Assembly: GCA_003151495.1 (NCBI GenBank)
Contig: PLXR01000140.1
Coordinates: forward strand, 1 to 48,276
DNA length: 48,276 nucleotides
Direction: 5' to 3'
DNA from: Opitutaceae bacterium
GTDB lineage: Bacteria > Verrucomicrobiota > Verrucomicrobiia > Opitutales > Opitutaceae
How positions within the stretch are numbered: position 1 is the stretch's first letter; every line of letters begins with the position of its first letter. Made by a program: the position numbers and the translations under genes. Below are positions 1 to 8,126 of this stretch, piece after piece. The notes below the pieces were generated by a model. The model had not been told where the DNA came from, did no database searches, and worked only from the letters and a program-made list of their open reading frames with translations.

Positions 1-126
1 GAGGCCGCGCCCGTCGAGGCGGCACCCCTTCCCGAGGCGGCGGCCCCTGCCGAGCCCGCCCCTGGCGAGGCTCCGGCCGCAGGCGCGGAGCCGGGCGTCC
101 CGCCCCCGACCGAACCTCCGGCCTAG
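1..126 (+). CDS. C-terminal tail of an unidentified protein (5' end outside window)
   Basis: Frame 1 is open from the first base to a TAG at 124-126. It encodes 41 residues made almost wholly of Ala, Pro and Glu, with a few Gly, Val and Leu. Such tails are flexible, low-complexity extensions and are seen on several proteins in this window (RpsP, the FmdB-like protein). Nothing in the visible part identifies the family. The gene is convergent with tsaE, with 5 bases between their stops. That this is coding rests on the open frame, its codon-like G/C third positions and the tight fit to the next gene. Confidence 0.6.
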   Translation, partial: EAAPVEAAPLPEAAAPAEPAPGEAPAAGAEPGVPPPTEPPA

Positions 127-131
127 GGCCG

Positions 132-572
132 CTACCGCAGGCGGACCGAGTGCCGGCCGTCGAGGGCGATGTCGAGCTCGAGGTGCAGCGCGTCGGACCC
201 GATCCATCCCGGCAGCCGCTCGGGCCACTCGACGGCGAGGCACCAGGGGCTGACGAGGAACTCCTCGAGCAGCAGCTCCTCGGCCTCAGCGGGTGACTCG
301 AGCCTGTAGGCGTCGAGGTGCGCCAGCATCCGCCCCGGGCCCCAGTGGAGGTTGTAGATCGTGAAGGTGGGGCTCGTGACCGGCCCGGTGATCCCGAAGC
401 CGAGCGCCATGCCCTGGACCCAGGTCGTCTTCCCCGCCCCGAGGTCGCCATGGAGCGCAACCGTGACGTCCGCCGGCAGGGTCGCCGCCCATTCGGCGGC
501 GAGCGCCCTCGTCTCCTCGGCGCTGGAGGTGACGGCCCCCGCCCTGAGCCTATCGCAGATGCTCGTATCCAC
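132..572 (-). CDS. tsaE: tRNA threonylcarbamoyladenosine biosynthesis ATPase TsaE
   Basis: 146 residues, the normal size for TsaE, the cytoplasmic P-loop ATPase that works with TsaB and TsaD to make t6A at position 37 of ANN-decoding tRNAs. The Walker A motif GDLGAGKTT lies at residues 42-50, followed by the family's SPTF segment and an HLDAYRL segment around residue 85, then a VEWPER segment near the C terminus. It is the last gene of the long minus-strand run and its start overlaps the 3' end of thiL by 23 bp, which suggests translational coupling. The N terminus is slightly long for the family, so a start a few codons inside is possible. No tsaB or tsaD is nearby. Confidence 0.93.
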   Translation of the reverse strand: MDTSICDRLRAGAVTSSAEETRALAAEWAATLPADVTVALHGDLGAGKTTWVQGMALGFGITGPVTSPTFTIYNLHWGPGRMLAHLDAYRLESPAEAEELLLEEFLVSPWCLAVEWPERLPGWIGSDALHLELDIALDGRHSVRLR

Positions 573-1485
573 GGTAGTCCTCCAGGGTGAGCGCCCCCGG
601 GGGAAGGTCCCCCCTGGGCGCGAACCTCCCCACGCGTGTGAGCCGGGTCCGCGGGAACGCGCGGCGCCACGCGTCCTCGAACGGGGCGAGCGCCGCCCGC
701 CGGGAGACGCTGAAGGCGAGCTCGTAGTCCTCCCCGTCGCACAGCGCCTCGCGCACGCTCGCGCCCGCGCGGCGGGGGAGCGCCTCCCCGAAAAGGGCCG
801 GCACGGCCCCCTTGGGCGAAAGCGCCGGCAGGTCCTTCGCGAGCCCGTCGCTCACGTCCATCATGGCGCGGACCTCACGGCGACGGGCGAGCCACTCGCC
901 CTCGGCGAGCCTGGGCACGAAACGGTGGTGGTGCCCCGTCTGAAGGCTGCGACCCAGGCTTCCCGTGACATAGATCCAGTCGCCCGTCCTGGAGCCGGAC
1001 CGGGTCAGGATCCGTCCCGGCGCCTCCCCGCTCAGGGCAAGCGTGGCGGCGAACGAGCCCCGGATCCTCGCCACGTCCCCGCCGACGATCGGGACGGCGT
1101 GGCGGCGGCTCACGAGGGCGATCCCCCGGTAGAACTCGGCCAGCCAGGCAAGGGACACCCTGCCGTCGAGGGCGAGCGCGACCACCGCCGCGCGGGGCCT
1201 GCCGCCCATGGCGGCGATGTCGCTCAGGTTGCGCCTGAGGAGCTTGGCGCCGACCTGCCGGGGAGGGATGCCGGCGTCGAAATGCACGCCGAGGATCACC
1301 GGGTCGACGGTGAGGAGCGCCCTGCCGCGCGCGGGCCCGACCACCGCGCAGTCGTCGCCGATCCCGGCCGGGGAAGGCGGCGACGAGGGGCCCAGCCATT
1401 TCCTTATCATTCCGATCAGGGCCTGCTCCCCGGCGGCGGACACCGAGCCGCGCCTGGTCCTCGAGAACAGGGGCGGGGCCTTCAT
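550..1485 (-). CDS. thiL: Thiamine-monophosphate kinase ThiL
   Basis: 311 residues. ThiL phosphorylates thiamine monophosphate to the cofactor thiamine diphosphate in the cytoplasm, using ATP. The family marks are in order: GIGDDCAVV near the N terminus, a GVHFD segment, RRNLSDIAAMGG, the GGDVAR segment, MMDVSDGLAKDL and DGEDYELAF. The first two and the SDG motif form the Mg-ATP site in PurM-like kinases. The start is the ATG at 1485-1483, which overlaps the TGA of the preceding CPBP gene (ATGA), with an AGGA-type ribosome binding site just upstream. No other thiamine gene is in the window. Transketolase at 39.4 kb is a user of the cofactor, but there is no sign of joint control. Confidence 0.93.
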   Translation of the reverse strand: MKAPPLFSRTRRGSVSAAGEQALIGMIRKWLGPSSPPSPAGIGDDCAVVGPARGRALLTVDPVILGVHFDAGIPPRQVGAKLLRRNLSDIAAMGGRPRAAVVALALDGRVSLAWLAEFYRGIALVSRRHAVPIVGGDVARIRGSFAATLALSGEAPGRILTRSGSRTGDWIYVTGSLGRSLQTGHHHRFVPRLAEGEWLARRREVRAMMDVSDGLAKDLPALSPKGAVPALFGEALPRRAGASVREALCDGEDYELAFSVSRRAALAPFEDAWRRAFPRTRLTRVGRFAPRGDLPPGALTLEDYRGYEHLR

Positions 1486-2333
1486 GTTCCTATGCCCGCG
1501 GCCACGAGGAGGAACGTGTTGAGGTTGAACAGCGCGTGGGCGACGATGGTGGTGCCGATCCTGCCGGTGCGCTCGTAGGCGACGCAGAAGACGACCGCCA
1601 GCACGAAGAGCGGGACGAGGCTCGGGAGCCCCGCCATGTTGTCGGTCCATGACACGTGGAGCGCGGCGAAGAGCCCCGAGGTGAGGACAATGGTGACCCT
1701 GCGGTTGACCCGCGTGCGGAAGTAGCGGAACAGGCCCGCCCTGAAGAGCGTCTCCTCGGTGACCGGCACGAGGATCGTGGCCACCGCGACCAGCGAGGCC
1801 CTGAGGATCCCCGAGTGGCTGTTCTGGAGTATGTCCACCATGTCCTGCTTCTCGTCGGGCAGGCCGAGCCTCTGGAGCAGGTACTCCCACGCGCTGCTCG
1901 CGGCAAAGACGAGCGGGAGCGCCACCAGGAAGGTGACGATCCCGCTCTTCACCACCGGGAACGGCGCAGGGCCCGCCGCCGGTCCCCTCGCCCTCGCCCC
2001 GAAGGAGAGGAAGAAGGCCCCCAGCCCGAGAAGGATCCCGAGGTGCATGACCGCCCCCCCCGCGACCAGGGCGGCGTCCGGTCCCAGGTTGAGGGGGCGG
2101 ATGGCGTAGGTTGCAACGGAGCCCACGACGGCCGCGCCGAGGAACGCGAACGCGATGAAGCACGCGAAGTCGATGGGAGGCAGGCGCCACTCGGGCAGGC
2201 GCCGGACCCGCGCCTCGCGCGCCCTCCTGCTGAGGACCTGCGTCCACGCGAGCCAAGCCCCGCACAGGATCATGGCGATCTCGGCCGCCACGCCCGCGGC
2301 AGCGGCCGGTGTCAATGCGTCAGGCTGGCTCAC
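1482..2333 (-). CDS. CPBP family intramembrane glutamic endopeptidase (CAAX protease-like)
   Basis: 283 residues with about seven hydrophobic segments, so an integral membrane protein. The three signatures of the CPBP/ABI family are present in order in the C-terminal half: EETLFR (the EExxxR motif with the catalytic Glu pair), FAALH (FxxxH), and HALFN near the end. In other bacteria the family cleaves or matures membrane peptides, and some members confer bacteriocin self-immunity. The substrate here is unknown. I chose the GTG at 2333-2331 because it overlaps the pyrC stop as GTGA; the open frame extends further upstream but only inside pyrC. The gene's own stop overlaps the thiL start. Its place between pyrC and thiL gives no functional hint. 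Confidence 0.85.
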   Translation of the reverse strand: MSQPDALTPAAAAGVAAEIAMILCGAWLAWTQVLSRRAREARVRRLPEWRLPPIDFACFIAFAFLGAAVVGSVATYAIRPLNLGPDAALVAGGAVMHLGILLGLGAFFLSFGARARGPAAGPAPFPVVKSGIVTFLVALPLVFAASSAWEYLLQRLGLPDEKQDMVDILQNSHSGILRASLVAVATILVPVTEETLFRAGLFRYFRTRVNRRVTIVLTSGLFAALHVSWTDNMAGLPSLVPLFVLAVVFCVAYERTGRIGTTIVAHALFNLNTFLLVAAGIGT

Positions 2334-3616
2334 GACGCCGCGAGCGGGAAGACGACCCGGCCGTCCACGACCGTAGTCCTGACGCGGCCCCGCAGCGTCC
2401 GGCCGTGCCACGGGGAATTGCTCGACTTGCTCTGGCCCGCCTTGGCGTCGTAGGTCCACTCCTCGTCCGGGTCAAAGAGGCAGATGTCGGCGGCGGCGCC
2501 CGCGGCGAGGGTGCCGGCGGGCAGGCCCAGGACGCCGGCCGGCCGGCGGGTCATCAGGTCGATCGCATGCGGGAGCCTGAAGCGGTTCTTCCGGACGAGG
2601 ACCTCCAGGACGACGGGAAGAGCGGTCTCGAGCCCTATGATCCCGTTCGGGGCATAGTCGAACTCCTTGTCCTTCTCGTAGTCGGTGTGCGGGGCGTGGT
2701 CGGTGGAGACGCAGTCGAGCGTGCCGTCGCGCAGGCCGGCGATCACCGCCCTGCGGTCCGCCTCGGTCCTCAGGGGAGGGTTCATCTTGAAGTTGGTGTC
2801 GTACGTCGCGAGGGCCTCGTCGGTGAAGGCGATGTGGTGCGGCGTGGCCTCGGCCGTGACGCGAACCCCGTCCGCCTTCGCCCTGCGCACGATCTCCACG
2901 GAGAGGGCGGAGGAGACGTGCTGCATGTGGATGTGGGCGCCCGTGTAGGCGGAGAGGATCACGTTCCTCGACACGATCACGTCCTCGGCCGCGTTCGGCC
3001 AGCCCCTGAGCCCGAGGCGGATCGAGACGTCGCCCTCGTTCATCACGGCACCCTCGGTCATGGACTGGTCCTGGCAATGGTCCATCACCGGCAGCCCGAA
3101 CATCTTTGCGTACTCGATCGCCCTGCGCATGAGCTCGTTCGACTGGACGCAGTCGCCGTCGTCCGTGATGGCCACCACCCCGGCGCGCTTCAGGGAGCCG
3201 ATGGGGGCGAGCGTGTCGCCCTTCATGCCGATCGTGATGCACCCGGTCGGCAGGACCTTGACGATCGAGTCCCGGCGCACGGCGTCCAGGATGTACTGGA
3301 TCGTCCCCGCGTTGTCCGCGGTCGGCGTCGTGTTGGGCATGCACACCACCGTCGTGAACCCGCCCGCGGCCGCGGCGCGGGAACCGGTCGCGATCGTCTC
3401 CTTGTGAGTCTGGCCGGGCTCCCGGAAATGCACGTGGATGTCGACGAGCCCCGGGCATGCGACGAGCCCCTTCGCGTCCATCTTCCTCGCCCGCCTCCGG
3501 TCGGCGGGCGAGAGCCTCGCGACGATCCTCCCGTCGAGGGCGAAGAGGTCGCCGACCCCGTCGCGCTTGGCGGCGGGGTCCACTATCCGGGCGTTCCTTA
3601 TCCAGAGTGCGGGCAT
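2330..3616 (-). CDS. pyrC: Dihydroorotase PyrC (class I)
   Basis: 428 residues. It closes carbamoyl-aspartate to dihydroorotate, the third step of pyrimidine synthesis. The metal and catalytic residues of the Aquifex-type class I enzyme are all in place: HVH at 61-63 in HVHFREPG, the TDDGD segment with Asp153, His180 in MDHCQD, His233 in MQHVS, and Asp306 in STDHAPH. This matters because genes next to pyrB sometimes encode an inactive dihydroorotase-like partner; this one looks catalytically complete. It lies 6 bp after pyrB and overlaps the next gene by 4 bp (GTGA). PyrB and class I PyrC often form a joint complex; adjacency is consistent with that, which is inference. Confidence 0.95.
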   Translation of the reverse strand: MPALWIRNARIVDPAAKRDGVGDLFALDGRIVARLSPADRRRARKMDAKGLVACPGLVDIHVHFREPGQTHKETIATGSRAAAAGGFTTVVCMPNTTPTADNAGTIQYILDAVRRDSIVKVLPTGCITIGMKGDTLAPIGSLKRAGVVAITDDGDCVQSNELMRRAIEYAKMFGLPVMDHCQDQSMTEGAVMNEGDVSIRLGLRGWPNAAEDVIVSRNVILSAYTGAHIHMQHVSSALSVEIVRRAKADGVRVTAEATPHHIAFTDEALATYDTNFKMNPPLRTEADRRAVIAGLRDGTLDCVSTDHAPHTDYEKDKEFDYAPNGIIGLETALPVVLEVLVRKNRFRLPHAIDLMTRRPAGVLGLPAGTLAAGAAADICLFDPDEEWTYDAKAGQSKSSNSPWHGRTLRGRVRTTVVDGRVVFPLAAS

Positions 3617-3622
3617 GGGGGC

Positions 3623-4573
3623 TTAGGGTTCCGTTGACGAGATGACGTGCTCGGGCTGGTGGCCCGCGCAAAGGTAGAGGACGGCCATCCGGACGGCTAT
3701 CCCGTTGGTGACCTGCTCGAGGATCACGCTGCGGTCCCCGTCGGCCAGCTCGCTGTCGATCTCGACGCCGCGGTTGATCGGCCCGGGGTGCATGATGATG
3801 GCGTTCGGGCTCAGCCACGAGGCGCGGGTCTTGTTGAGCCCGAACATGCTCGTGTACTCCCCGAGCGACGGGAAGTGCCTGTGGCCCTGGCGCTCGTGCT
3901 GGATGCGCAGGAGCATCACGACGTCCGCGTCCGCGAGCGCCGACTTGAGGTCGTGGGAGACCTCCGCCCCTAGGGTCGTGAACCCGTGGGGGACGAGCGT
4001 CGAGGGGCCGACGAGGGTCACGCGGGCCCCCATCTTCGTCAGGGCGTAGATGTTCGAGCGCGCGACCCTGCTGAAGAGGATGTCCCCGAGGATGGCGACC
4101 TTGCGCCCCCTCAGGGAGCCGAGGTGCTCCTTCATGGTGAAGGTGTCGAGGAGCCCCTGTGTGGGGTGCTCGTGCGCGCCGTCGCCGGCGTTGATCACGG
4201 GGATGTCCAGGATCTTGCTCAGGTAGAGGGGCGAGCCCGCGGCGGCGTGCCGGATCACGATCATGTCGGCGTTGAGCGCCTGGATGTTCTCGGCGGTGTC
4301 GCGCAGCGTCTCGCCCTTCTGGGTCGACGAACTCGCCGCGTCGAAGGCGATCACGTCCGCGCTCAGGCGCTTGGCGGCCATGTCGAAGGCCATCCGGGTC
4401 CGGGTGCTCGGCTCAAGGAAGAGGTTGACGATCGTCTTCCCGCGCAGGGCGGGCACCTTCTTCACGTTGCGCTGGAGGATCTTCTTGAAGGCGGACGCCG
4501 TCGCGTGGATCTGCTCGATCTCGAGCAGGCTCAGCTCCTCTATCGTGATGAGGTGTCGGCGGTTCCAGGTCAT
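3623..4573 (-). CDS. pyrB: Aspartate carbamoyltransferase catalytic subunit
   Basis: 316 residues. It transfers the carbamoyl group of carbamoyl phosphate to aspartate, the committed step of pyrimidine synthesis. Visible signatures are the carbamoyl phosphate loop PSTRTR at 55-60, the 80s-loop Lys86 in STQKGETL, HPTQGLLD from residue 136, GDILFSRVARSN for domain 2, and HPGPINRGVE near the C terminus. There is no pyrI regulatory subunit beside it. The arrangement pyrR-pyrB-pyrC is typical of genomes that use PyrR. The ATG start overlaps the pyrR stop as ATGA. Confidence 0.96.
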   Translation of the reverse strand: MTWNRRHLITIEELSLLEIEQIHATASAFKKILQRNVKKVPALRGKTIVNLFLEPSTRTRMAFDMAAKRLSADVIAFDAASSSTQKGETLRDTAENIQALNADMIVIRHAAAGSPLYLSKILDIPVINAGDGAHEHPTQGLLDTFTMKEHLGSLRGRKVAILGDILFSRVARSNIYALTKMGARVTLVGPSTLVPHGFTTLGAEVSHDLKSALADADVVMLLRIQHERQGHRHFPSLGEYTSMFGLNKTRASWLSPNAIIMHPGPINRGVEIDSELADGDRSVILEQVTNGIAVRMAVLYLCAGHQPEHVISSTEP

Positions 4574-5121
4574 TTGAGGGGGGAGGCGAGCCGCGCGCGC
4601 GCCTGCCGGGGCCGGATCTCGATCCGGTCGTGCGAGGGGTTGTCGCCGAGCGAGACGACGACGTCCTCGTCCGGGTCGGCCGCGATTATCGTCCCCGAGA
4701 AGTCCGCAACGATCGGGAGCCTGCGGCAGCCCCGGTCGACCAGGACGGCGAGCTCGACCGTCCCGGGCCGGCCGTGGTCGAAGAGCTCGTCGAGGGCGGC
4801 CTTGACCGTGCGCCCGGTGAAGAGCACGTCGTCCACGAGGAGCACGGTCGCCCCGTTCACGTCGCCGGGCAGGAGCGTCGGCGTGAATTCCTTGGGGATG
4901 GGGTGGTGCCCGATGTCATCCCGGTGGAATGAGATGTCGAGGTCCCCGACCCGGTTCATCCCAAGTCGGGTGCCCAGGCGGTGGGCAAGCGCAATGCCCC
5001 CGTTGGCGATCCCCAGGACAAGCAGGTTCCTCGTGTGCCGGTGGCGCTCCTGTATGGCGGCTGCGAGCCGTTCTATCGCGGCGTGAACCTCCCTGGAGCC
5101 GATGGTCTTGGGCGAAGCCAC
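4570..5121 (-). CDS. pyrR: PyrR bifunctional pyrimidine regulator / uracil phosphoribosyltransferase
   Basis: 183 residues with the PyrR layout: LGIANGGIALAHRL in the N-terminal half, LDISFHRDD, the PRPP-binding motif VLLVDDVLFTGRTV, and LAVLVDRGCRRLPI. In Gram-positive bacteria PyrR binds pyr mRNA leaders in response to UMP; the protein is also a weak uracil phosphoribosyltransferase. The start is taken as GTG at 5121-5119, since no ATG lies in a fitting place. The 48 bp upstream of it carry neither a recognisable PyrR binding loop nor a hairpin with U-tract, so attenuation at this spot is not supported and either role remains open. Its stop overlaps pyrB by 4 bp. Confidence 0.9.
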   Translation of the reverse strand: MASPKTIGSREVHAAIERLAAAIQERHRHTRNLLVLGIANGGIALAHRLGTRLGMNRVGDLDISFHRDDIGHHPIPKEFTPTLLPGDVNGATVLLVDDVLFTGRTVKAALDELFDHGRPGTVELAVLVDRGCRRLPIVADFSGTIIAADPDEDVVVSLGDNPSHDRIEIRPRQARARLASPLK

Positions 5122-5169
5122 TGCGCCAAGTACTGCAGGGCAGGCGAGCTCCGGTAAAGCGAAATTGGT

Positions 5170-7494
5170 TCACGCGCCCGACCCGAGCCACGCTCCGAGG
5201 TCGTCGTCCTCGAGGATGCGCCTCCCGCGGCGGTATTCCGGCGCGAGGAGGCGCTCGTACCCGGGCTCGGCGAACCTCCTGCAGTGCAGGAGGACCCGCG
5301 CCCTCTGGCCCGGGGCGCGGACGAGCCTCCCGAGGGCCTGGTTGACCTTCTGCATCCCCGGGATCCGGTACACCCGGTCGAATCCCTCGTCCCTGCCCGC
5401 CCCGGCGAACGCGGCGAGGCGCGCCCTCTGCACGGGATTCACCTCGGGCAGCGCGGGCCCGACGACCATCGCGTGGGACACCCGCCCCCCCAGGAGGTCG
5501 ATCCCCTCGGCGAAGCTCGACCCGAGAACGAGGAAGAGCGCCAGGCCCCGGTCGATCGCGTCGTTGATCCACGCCGACTGCGCGGCGAGGTCGCCCCGCC
5601 GCGGCTGGAGGGCCCCCTCGGCGACCTCGGCGAGCACGGACTCGGCGTAGGCGTAGCTGGGGAAGAACACCGCGACCGGGGCGCCCGCCCCGGCGCTGCG
5701 GTGCATCGCCTCGACGGTCCGGGCCGTCGTCCCGACGTGGCGCTGGCGGTGCTGGAAGGTGGTGTCGACCCGCAGGTCGACCGCGACGTCATAGGCGTGG
5801 TCCCGCCAGGGGGTGGGGGCCCGGATCAGCTCGAGCGGACCGCTCTCGAGGCTCTGGGCGAACCTGTCGGCGGGCCCTGGCGTGGCGGTCGCAAGGACCA
5901 CCCCCCCGAACTCCCGCAGGGCGGCCCCGATCGCCGGGGCCGCGTCCAGGCAGGTGATCGAGAGCACCCCGTCGTCCGGGCTCCACCAGAGCCTCTGAAG
6001 CTCGAGCGAACTGAGCTGCGCGGCGGCCGACGGGATCCTCCACATGAGGCCCGAGACATGGGGCCCGAGCGCCGCGTAGTCCACCGGGTAGAGCGCCGCC
6101 CCCTCGGCGAGCCGGTCCAGCTGCTCGCGGGCGTCCTCGCGTTCCCCCTCGGTGAGGGCGGCCGCCCTGCGCCTCGACTCGAGGAGCCGGGCCCAGCCGT
6201 CCCACTGCGCGGTCCACGCCGGGTGGGCCCCCGCGTGCCGGAGGGCGTCGCAGATCCCGCGGGCGTCGCCCGCCGAGAAGGAGTGCGAGTGAGCGTCCGC
6301 CGCCCGGGATGGCAGGTTGTGGGCCTCGTCGACAAGGAGCAGCGTCCGGGCGGGGTCAAAGCCCGGCCTCTCGTAGAAGAGCCCGCGGCTGTCCGGGGAG
6401 AACACGTAGTTGTAGTCGCCGATCCAGGCGTCGTTGAAGGCGAGCGCGGCGCGCGTGATCTCGTAGGGGCAGATCCGGGCGCCGATCCCGGCGCTGCGCA
6501 GCGACCCGAGGTCGCGCCGCTGGTCCTCGAGGAGGTAGAAGCGCGACAGCCCGCTCGCGGGCCAGCGCTTCTCGGCGCCGTCCAGGTAGGCGCACGCCTC
6601 GCGGACGCACTGGAAGACCGAGTTCACGCAGTGCTCCGCCTTGTTCCTGACGTGCCACACGGCGAGCGGGGCGCCCGCCCCGAGGTCCGGCCCCTCGCAC
6701 GTCATCGAGCGCAGGGTCTCCGCCACCTGGAGCTGCCCGGTGGACTTGCCGGTGAGGTAGAGCACGCGCTCGAAGGACCCCTCCCTGAGCTCGCCGAGCG
6801 CGCACTCGAGGAGCACGCCGGTCTTGCCGAACCCGGTCGGCGCCTCGAGGAGGACCGCGGAGCGCCCCTGCCGGACGGCCGCGCGCAGCTGCCCCAGGGC
6901 GTCGGCCTGCCCGTCCCGCGGGACGGCGAACGCCGGCCGGAACCTGAGCCCGCGCAGCCTCTCCCGCGCGCGAAGGCGGAGGTCAAGGAACTCGGTCACG
7001 CGGCCCAGCCGCTCCTCGAGGACCCGGTGGTCCTCGGGGCCGACCGCCACGGGCTGCGCGAGCCCGGTGTCGGCCTCGACGAACACGAGCTCGCAGGCCT
7101 CGCCGGCCCCGCGGAGGACGGCGTAGGCGGCAATCTGCGCGAAGTACCCGGGATAGTCGGCCCGGAGCTCGGCCTCGGCGGCGGGAAGGGGCCGGGTCAC
7201 GGTCTTGATCTCGCGCAGGAGGGTTCGCCCCCCGGAGCGCACGACCTGGTCGATCCGGCCCGTGAGGGCGATCACCCAGCCCCTGCGTGCGACCTCGCCG
7301 GCGACCGCGACCTCGAACTGCGCGTCCGCGCCGTCGGCCACCGCCTGCGCGCGGAGCTCCCGGTGCCAGAGCGTACCGAGCTGGGCCCGCCAGAGGCCTC
7401 CGGACCCACCGGAGGATCCCTGGGGGCCGATCGAGAAGTCGGACAGGTCGCCGACGCCGAGCTCCGCCCGGTGCTTGTCCAGGTCGAATTTCAC
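5170..7494 (-). CDS. PD-(D/E)XK nuclease fused to XPD/DinG-type Fe-S DNA helicase
   Basis: 774 residues. An N-terminal RecB/Cas4-like nuclease domain (about 1-180) shows a His in LWHRE (residue 44), GRID with Asp82, REIK with Glu95 and Lys97, and the trailing FAQIAAY motif near 119-124. From about 190 follows a superfamily 2 helicase of the Rad3/XPD/DinG group: Walker A APTGFGKT at 218-225, DEAH at 389-392, TATP of motif III, GSSFAEGID of motif V and QALGRLVR of motif VI. Four cysteines (289, 296, 301, 342) sit between motifs I and II where XPD-type enzymes bind a 4Fe-4S cluster. It is expected to unwind 5'-overhang DNA and to cut it. The GTG start overlaps the RecO-like gene (GTGA), so both are probably made together for DNA repair. 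Substrate and partner are inference. Confidence 0.85.
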   Translation of the reverse strand: MKFDLDKHRAELGVGDLSDFSIGPQGSSGGSGGLWRAQLGTLWHRELRAQAVADGADAQFEVAVAGEVARRGWVIALTGRIDQVVRSGGRTLLREIKTVTRPLPAAEAELRADYPGYFAQIAAYAVLRGAGEACELVFVEADTGLAQPVAVGPEDHRVLEERLGRVTEFLDLRLRARERLRGLRFRPAFAVPRDGQADALGQLRAAVRQGRSAVLLEAPTGFGKTGVLLECALGELREGSFERVLYLTGKSTGQLQVAETLRSMTCEGPDLGAGAPLAVWHVRNKAEHCVNSVFQCVREACAYLDGAEKRWPASGLSRFYLLEDQRRDLGSLRSAGIGARICPYEITRAALAFNDAWIGDYNYVFSPDSRGLFYERPGFDPARTLLLVDEAHNLPSRAADAHSHSFSAGDARGICDALRHAGAHPAWTAQWDGWARLLESRRRAAALTEGEREDAREQLDRLAEGAALYPVDYAALGPHVSGLMWRIPSAAAQLSSLELQRLWWSPDDGVLSITCLDAAPAIGAALREFGGVVLATATPGPADRFAQSLESGPLELIRAPTPWRDHAYDVAVDLRVDTTFQHRQRHVGTTARTVEAMHRSAGAGAPVAVFFPSYAYAESVLAEVAEGALQPRRGDLAAQSAWINDAIDRGLALFLVLGSSFAEGIDLLGGRVSHAMVVGPALPEVNPVQRARLAAFAGAGRDEGFDRVYRIPGMQKVNQALGRLVRAPGQRARVLLHCRRFAEPGYERLLAPEYRRGRRILEDDDLGAWLGSGA

Positions 7495-8108
7495 GGGATC
7501 ACGATCTCGGTCCTCTCGCCGAGGTAGCCCTCGAGGCTCCTGCGCAGGCGCTCGACCTCCTCGGGCGCGGCGTCCTGCCCTTCGAGCGGGCGGCCGAGGA
7601 TCCGCGCCGCGGAGGCGGACTCGCGCCCCCCGAGCGACGGCGCCCACTCCTGCTTGACGGGGTAGCCCTCATCCCGGGCGAACACGTAGAGGCTCTTGAG
7701 GTAGACGATGTCGGGCCTGCCGGCGGCCGCGAACGCGTCGAGCGCCGTCCTGAGCATGAGGGCGACGTTCTCCCGGCTCTCCTCGTGGACGTGGTTGCGG
7801 CTGATGACCGCGACCAGGGCCGAGGCGAACCGCAGGGCGTCGTAGCTCCTGCCGATCCCCGCCCGCCGGACGGTGACCCGGGCCTCCTTGACGAACCAGG
7901 TTCGCCCCTGGTTCGAGCTCTCGAGCATCGCCGAGACCTCGTCGAAAAGGTCGGGGACCGCGTTCGGGGAGGAGGCCTTCCTGGGGATCCGCTGCAGCGC
8001 GTGCAGGTTCCCGTGCTCGGGCGAGAACAGGCCCAGGGCCTGGAAGGCGTCCGTCGGGGGACGCCTGTCGATGACGATCGCCTCGGTCGTGAGCGTCTGG
8101 CCGGGCAC
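7491..8108 (-). CDS. RecO-like DNA repair protein, divergent and without zinc cysteines
   Basis: 205 residues. The first 40 residues match the RecO OB-fold pattern: TEAIVID, an acidic spacer, LFSPEHGNLHALQRIPRK. A helical part follows with LFDEVSAMLE, WFVKEARV and SYDALRFASALVAVI, and then a segment YLKSLYVFARDEGYPV that resembles the RecO LxxLLxxLGYxP region. The CxxC-type zinc finger of many RecO proteins is missing. RecO loads RecA on SSB-covered DNA and anneals strands. The GTG start is the only reasonable one; 18 bp separate it from the DUF502 gene and its stop overlaps the helicase start. The assignment is by pattern and not by alignment; an unrelated OB-fold protein is the main alternative. 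Confidence 0.6.
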   Translation of the reverse strand: MPGQTLTTEAIVIDRRPPTDAFQALGLFSPEHGNLHALQRIPRKASSPNAVPDLFDEVSAMLESSNQGRTWFVKEARVTVRRAGIGRSYDALRFASALVAVISRNHVHEESRENVALMLRTALDAFAAAGRPDIVYLKSLYVFARDEGYPVKQEWAPSLGGRESASAARILGRPLEGQDAAPEEVERLRRSLEGYLGERTEIVIP

Positions 8109-8126
8109 CGGGGTAGTCCGCGCGGG

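Noticed and set aside
2330-3616. Idea that the dihydroorotase next to pyrB is an inactive partner subunit
   Set aside because: All metal and catalytic residues (His61, His63, Asp153, His180, His233, Asp306) are present, so it should be active.
5122-5169. Possible pyr attenuator before pyrR
   Set aside because: Only 48 bp, with no PyrR loop consensus, hairpin pair or T-run.
5284-7527. 747-codon plus-strand frame opposite the nuclease-helicase
   Set aside because: Low-complexity composition typical of an antisense shadow; the minus strand carries all helicase and nuclease motifs.
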